A stretch of 9,636 nucleotides of DNA, taken from assembly GCA_030688105.1 (NCBI GenBank), contig JAUYIV010000079.1:1-9636 (forward strand). The letters are read 5' to 3'. The DNA comes from Actinomycetota bacterium. Its GTDB lineage: Bacteria; Actinomycetota; Acidimicrobiia; Spongiisociales; UBA11373. Of this stretch, positions 8,113-9,636 are shown one piece after another. A program made the translations under genes and the position numbers. The notes beneath the pieces are model-generated. The model was not told the origin of the DNA, did not search any database, and saw only the letters and a list, made by a program, of their open reading frames with translations. Within the stretch, counting starts at the first letter, position 1, and each line of letters opens with the position of its first letter.

Positions 8113-8397
8113 ATGCCCAAGGCCATCTGGAACGACGTGGTGATCGCCGAGAGCGACGACACCGTCGTCGTCGAGGGCAACCACTACTTCCCCGCCGACA
8201 GCGTGGCCGAGGCGTACCTGGCTCCGAGCGATCGCCACTCGGTGTGCTACTGGAAGGGGATCGCCTCCTATTACGACGTGGTGGTCGACGGCGCCACCAA
8301 TCCGGCGGCCGCCTGGTTCTACCCGGACCCGTCGCCCGCCGCCCGGCAGATCAAGGACCGCATCGCCTTCTGGAAGGGCGTGCGCATCGAGGCGTAG
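8113..8397 (+). CDS. DUF427 family protein
   Basis: A 94-residue protein that matches the DUF427 family (PF04248) along its whole length. Signature stretches are MPKAIWNDVVIAESDDTVVV (1-20), EGNHYFP (21-27), the conserved SVCYWKGIASYYDV (43-56) and AAAWFYPDPSP (66-76) with the terminal FWKGV (86-90). It is a small soluble beta-barrel-like protein; no enzyme activity is established for the family. The frame extends to an ATG at 8092, but family members start at MPKA, so 8113 is preferred. A weak purine-rich site (GAAG) lies upstream. The ribbon-helix-helix gene follows after 12 bases, suggesting a shared transcript. Confidence 0.92.
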   Translation: MPKAIWNDVVIAESDDTVVVEGNHYFPADSVAEAYLAPSDRHSVCYWKGIASYYDVVVDGATNPAAAWFYPDPSPAARQIKDRIAFWKGVRIEA

Positions 8398-8409
8398 GGT
8401 GAGCCCACG

Positions 8410-8628
8410 ATGAAGTCGATCACCGTGAGACTCCCGGCCGGGGTTGCGATGGCCCTCCGGGCCGAGGCCAATCTGCGCGGCACGACGGTTTCCGAACTCA
8501 CGCGTGAGGCAATCGAGGCACACATCCTCGGGACCCCACGGCGATTGGGTGCCGCAGGGTCGAGTCGCAGCGGCCGTGACGACATCTCCGAGCGAATCGA
8601 GGAGATCCTTGCCGGCGAGATGAGCTGA
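8410..8628 (+). CDS. Small ribbon-helix-helix (CopG-like) protein
   Basis: A 72-residue protein. Residues 1-45 fit a ribbon-helix-helix DNA-binding fold: beta strand KSITVRLPA (2-10), helix VAMALRAEANLRG (12-24), turn TTVSE, helix ELTREAIEAHIL (29-40). A short linker and an acidic helix (DISERIEEILAGE, 58-70) follow. Such proteins are often antitoxins that repress their own operon. No toxin gene lies next to it: upstream is DUF427 and downstream 96 non-coding bases, then a sigma factor. It may be a solitary antitoxin or a plain regulator. A purine-rich AGGGTGAG sits about 7 bases before the ATG, straddling the DUF427 stop. Confidence 0.78.
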   Translation: MKSITVRLPAGVAMALRAEANLRGTTVSELTREAIEAHILGTPRRLGAAGSSRSGRDDISERIEEILAGEMS

Positions 8629-8707
8629 CCGTCGCCTCATCTCTCCGTCGTGTCGCTGCGGTGCCCCCCTGTCGTGCAGACTCGTGGCGGGCGCCCCTTC
8701 TCTCAGT

Positions 8708-8714
8708 AGGAAGG
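8708..8714 (+). promoter_or_regulatory. Ribosome binding site of the sigma factor gene
   Basis: AGGAAGG lies 10 bases before the GTG at 8725 and supports this non-ATG start. The preceding 79 bases (8629-8707) hold no recognisable feature. Confidence 0.55.
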
Positions 8715-8724
8715 CCCTGAGCGC

Positions 8725-9183
8725 GTGGATGAGTGGGACAGCTATGAGCAGTTCCTCCGAGTCGTCGAGCCACGACTGCGGTACGCCCTCGTGGCGGGCC
8801 ACGGCGCCGAGCGAGGGATGGAGGCGTTGAGCGACACGCTGGTCTACGGGATGCGTCACTGGGATCGGCTCCGGCGGATGCGGAACCCTGCCGGGTATCT
8901 GTATCGCGTTGGGCAGCGGTTGGCGCGACGTCGTCCGCGCAAAGGGCTTCTGCCTACCGGTGAGGCTCCGACGGCCGAGGCGCCGTGGATCGAGCCCCAG
9001 CTCGCGGGCGCACTGCGCTCCCTATCCCAGCGTCAGCGAGAGGTGGTCGTGCTCGTCGAGGCGTTCGAGTACACCCATCAGGAGGCGGCCGACCTCCTCG
9101 GAATCGGACGCTCATCGGTTCAGACACACCTGGAGCGGGGTCTGGAACGCCTGAGGCTGGCGTTGGGGGTCGATGATGAGTGA
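8725..9183 (+). CDS. ECF-type RNA polymerase sigma factor
   Basis: A 152-residue sigma-70 family protein with only regions 2 and 4. Region 2 (about 1-70) is divergent but keeps the helix pattern and the RNPAGYLYRVGQRLARR stretch typical of its end. A linker (about 70-95) leads to region 4 (about 96-146): SLSQRQREVVVLVEAFEYTH followed by the helix-turn-helix QEAADLLGIGRSSVQTHLERG. It should direct RNA polymerase to a small set of promoters, usually in response to envelope stress. The start is GTG at 8725, supported by AGGAAGG. Its stop overlaps the next gene by 8 bases (ATGAGTGA), so the two are co-translated and the downstream membrane protein is the likely regulator. Confidence 0.9.
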   Translation: MDEWDSYEQFLRVVEPRLRYALVAGHGAERGMEALSDTLVYGMRHWDRLRRMRNPAGYLYRVGQRLARRRPRKGLLPTGEAPTAEAPWIEPQLAGALRSLSQRQREVVVLVEAFEYTHQEAADLLGIGRSSVQTHLERGLERLRLALGVDDE

Positions 9184-9636
9184 GATCGGCGACCGCCTCC
9201 GCGACCTGTTCGAGGAGATCGCCCCGCGGCCCGACGTGAAGGGGATTCTTAGCAGTCGAGACCCGGCACCCCGGTCCCACAGGTCATGGGCCGTCGCCAC
9301 GGCTGGCGCGGTTTCGATCGTTGGTGTCACGCTCGCCCTCCTTCTCACGGGAGGCCCCGATCGGGAGCGATCACCCGAGGTCGTGACGACTGATCCCGGC
9401 ACCACCTTGGTAGGCACCATTCCGTCGACCACGACGGCGACCACGGTGGCCGACGGTGATCCCATCGCCGCCCTCGTCCCACAAGCCGTGGAATGCCAGT
9501 TGCACGACACGGCGATCATCGTGTTCCCCTGCCCCGAGGTGACCGACTTCGACGACTCCACCTCGACGATCACTCCATGGAGCGGGGGACTTCCGGTGAT
9601 CACCCTGACTTTCGCCGACGAGGTGACGGTCCACGG
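9176..9636 (+). CDS. Single-pass membrane protein, likely anti-sigma partner, 3' end outside window
   Basis: At least 153 residues; the frame is open to the window end. Residues 1-37 are cytoplasmic and charged (MSEIGDRLRDLFEEIAPRPD). One membrane helix covers about 38-58. A Thr-rich linker (about 70-92) leads to an external domain, with Cys 107 and Cys 119 possibly forming a disulphide. The position after an ECF sigma gene, with overlapping start and stop, is the usual arrangement for an anti-sigma factor. The N-terminal part has no HxxxCxxC zinc-binding anti-sigma motif, so the classical ZAS fold is absent. Assignment rests on context and topology, not on homology. An ATG at 9173 in the same frame is an alternative start. 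Confidence 0.7.
   Translation, partial: MSEIGDRLRDLFEEIAPRPDVKGILSSRDPAPRSHRSWAVATAGAVSIVGVTLALLLTGGPDRERSPEVVTTDPGTTLVGTIPSTTTATTVADGDPIAALVPQAVECQLHDTAIIVFPCPEVTDFDDSTSTITPWSGGLPVITLTFADEVTVH

Overview
The window is GC-rich and reads as chromosomal DNA of an actinomycete. The best guess is an uncultured, Acidimicrobiia-like lineage. This is inferred from the high GC, secreted proteins with very long Thr-rich linkers, cell-wall-binding repeats, an AMIN-like envelope protein, DUF427 and an actinobacterial-style ClpB. No rRNA, tRNA, CRISPR array or classical insertion sequence was seen.

Layout. The left part is mostly on the minus strand. It holds a secreted cell-wall-binding-repeat protein cut by the window edge (1-1436), a gene-poor gap with the relic of a four-helix-bundle gene (1551-1723), and a two-gene membrane operon: NfeD-like, then stomatin/slipin (3207 down to 1852). 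A small plus-strand four-helix-bundle gene follows (3356-3754), then a minus-strand Thr-rich AMIN-like envelope protein (3787-4503) and clpB (4633-7200). The right part is on the plus strand: a cupredoxin lipoprotein (7389-8027), a DUF427 protein and a small ribbon-helix-helix protein, then an ECF-type sigma factor overlapping a single-pass membrane protein cut by the right edge.

The most interesting signal is not a normal gene. Four loci carry short tandem arrays of 7-bp units: 1806-1833, 3261-3288 with 3721-3783, 4555-4634, and 7247-7330. At three of them the array lies within about 20 bp of the stop codon of a host gene. At 3261-3783 two arrays face each other around an intact four-helix-bundle gene of the 23S-rRNA-intervening-sequence family, and their outermost 28 bp are inverted copies (27 of 28 matching). 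At 1551-1833 a frameshifted and truncated four-helix-bundle relic sits just downstream of a different heptamer array. The other two loci have facing arrays but no gene between them. This pattern suggests a small heptamer-ended genetic element whose only gene is the four-helix-bundle protein, with decayed or empty copies nearby. Mobility and function are inferred, not shown.

The remaining genes are housekeeping or envelope functions: membrane quality control (NfeD/slipin), protein disaggregation (ClpB), secreted cell-wall or copper proteins, and extracytoplasmic signalling (sigma factor plus membrane partner).
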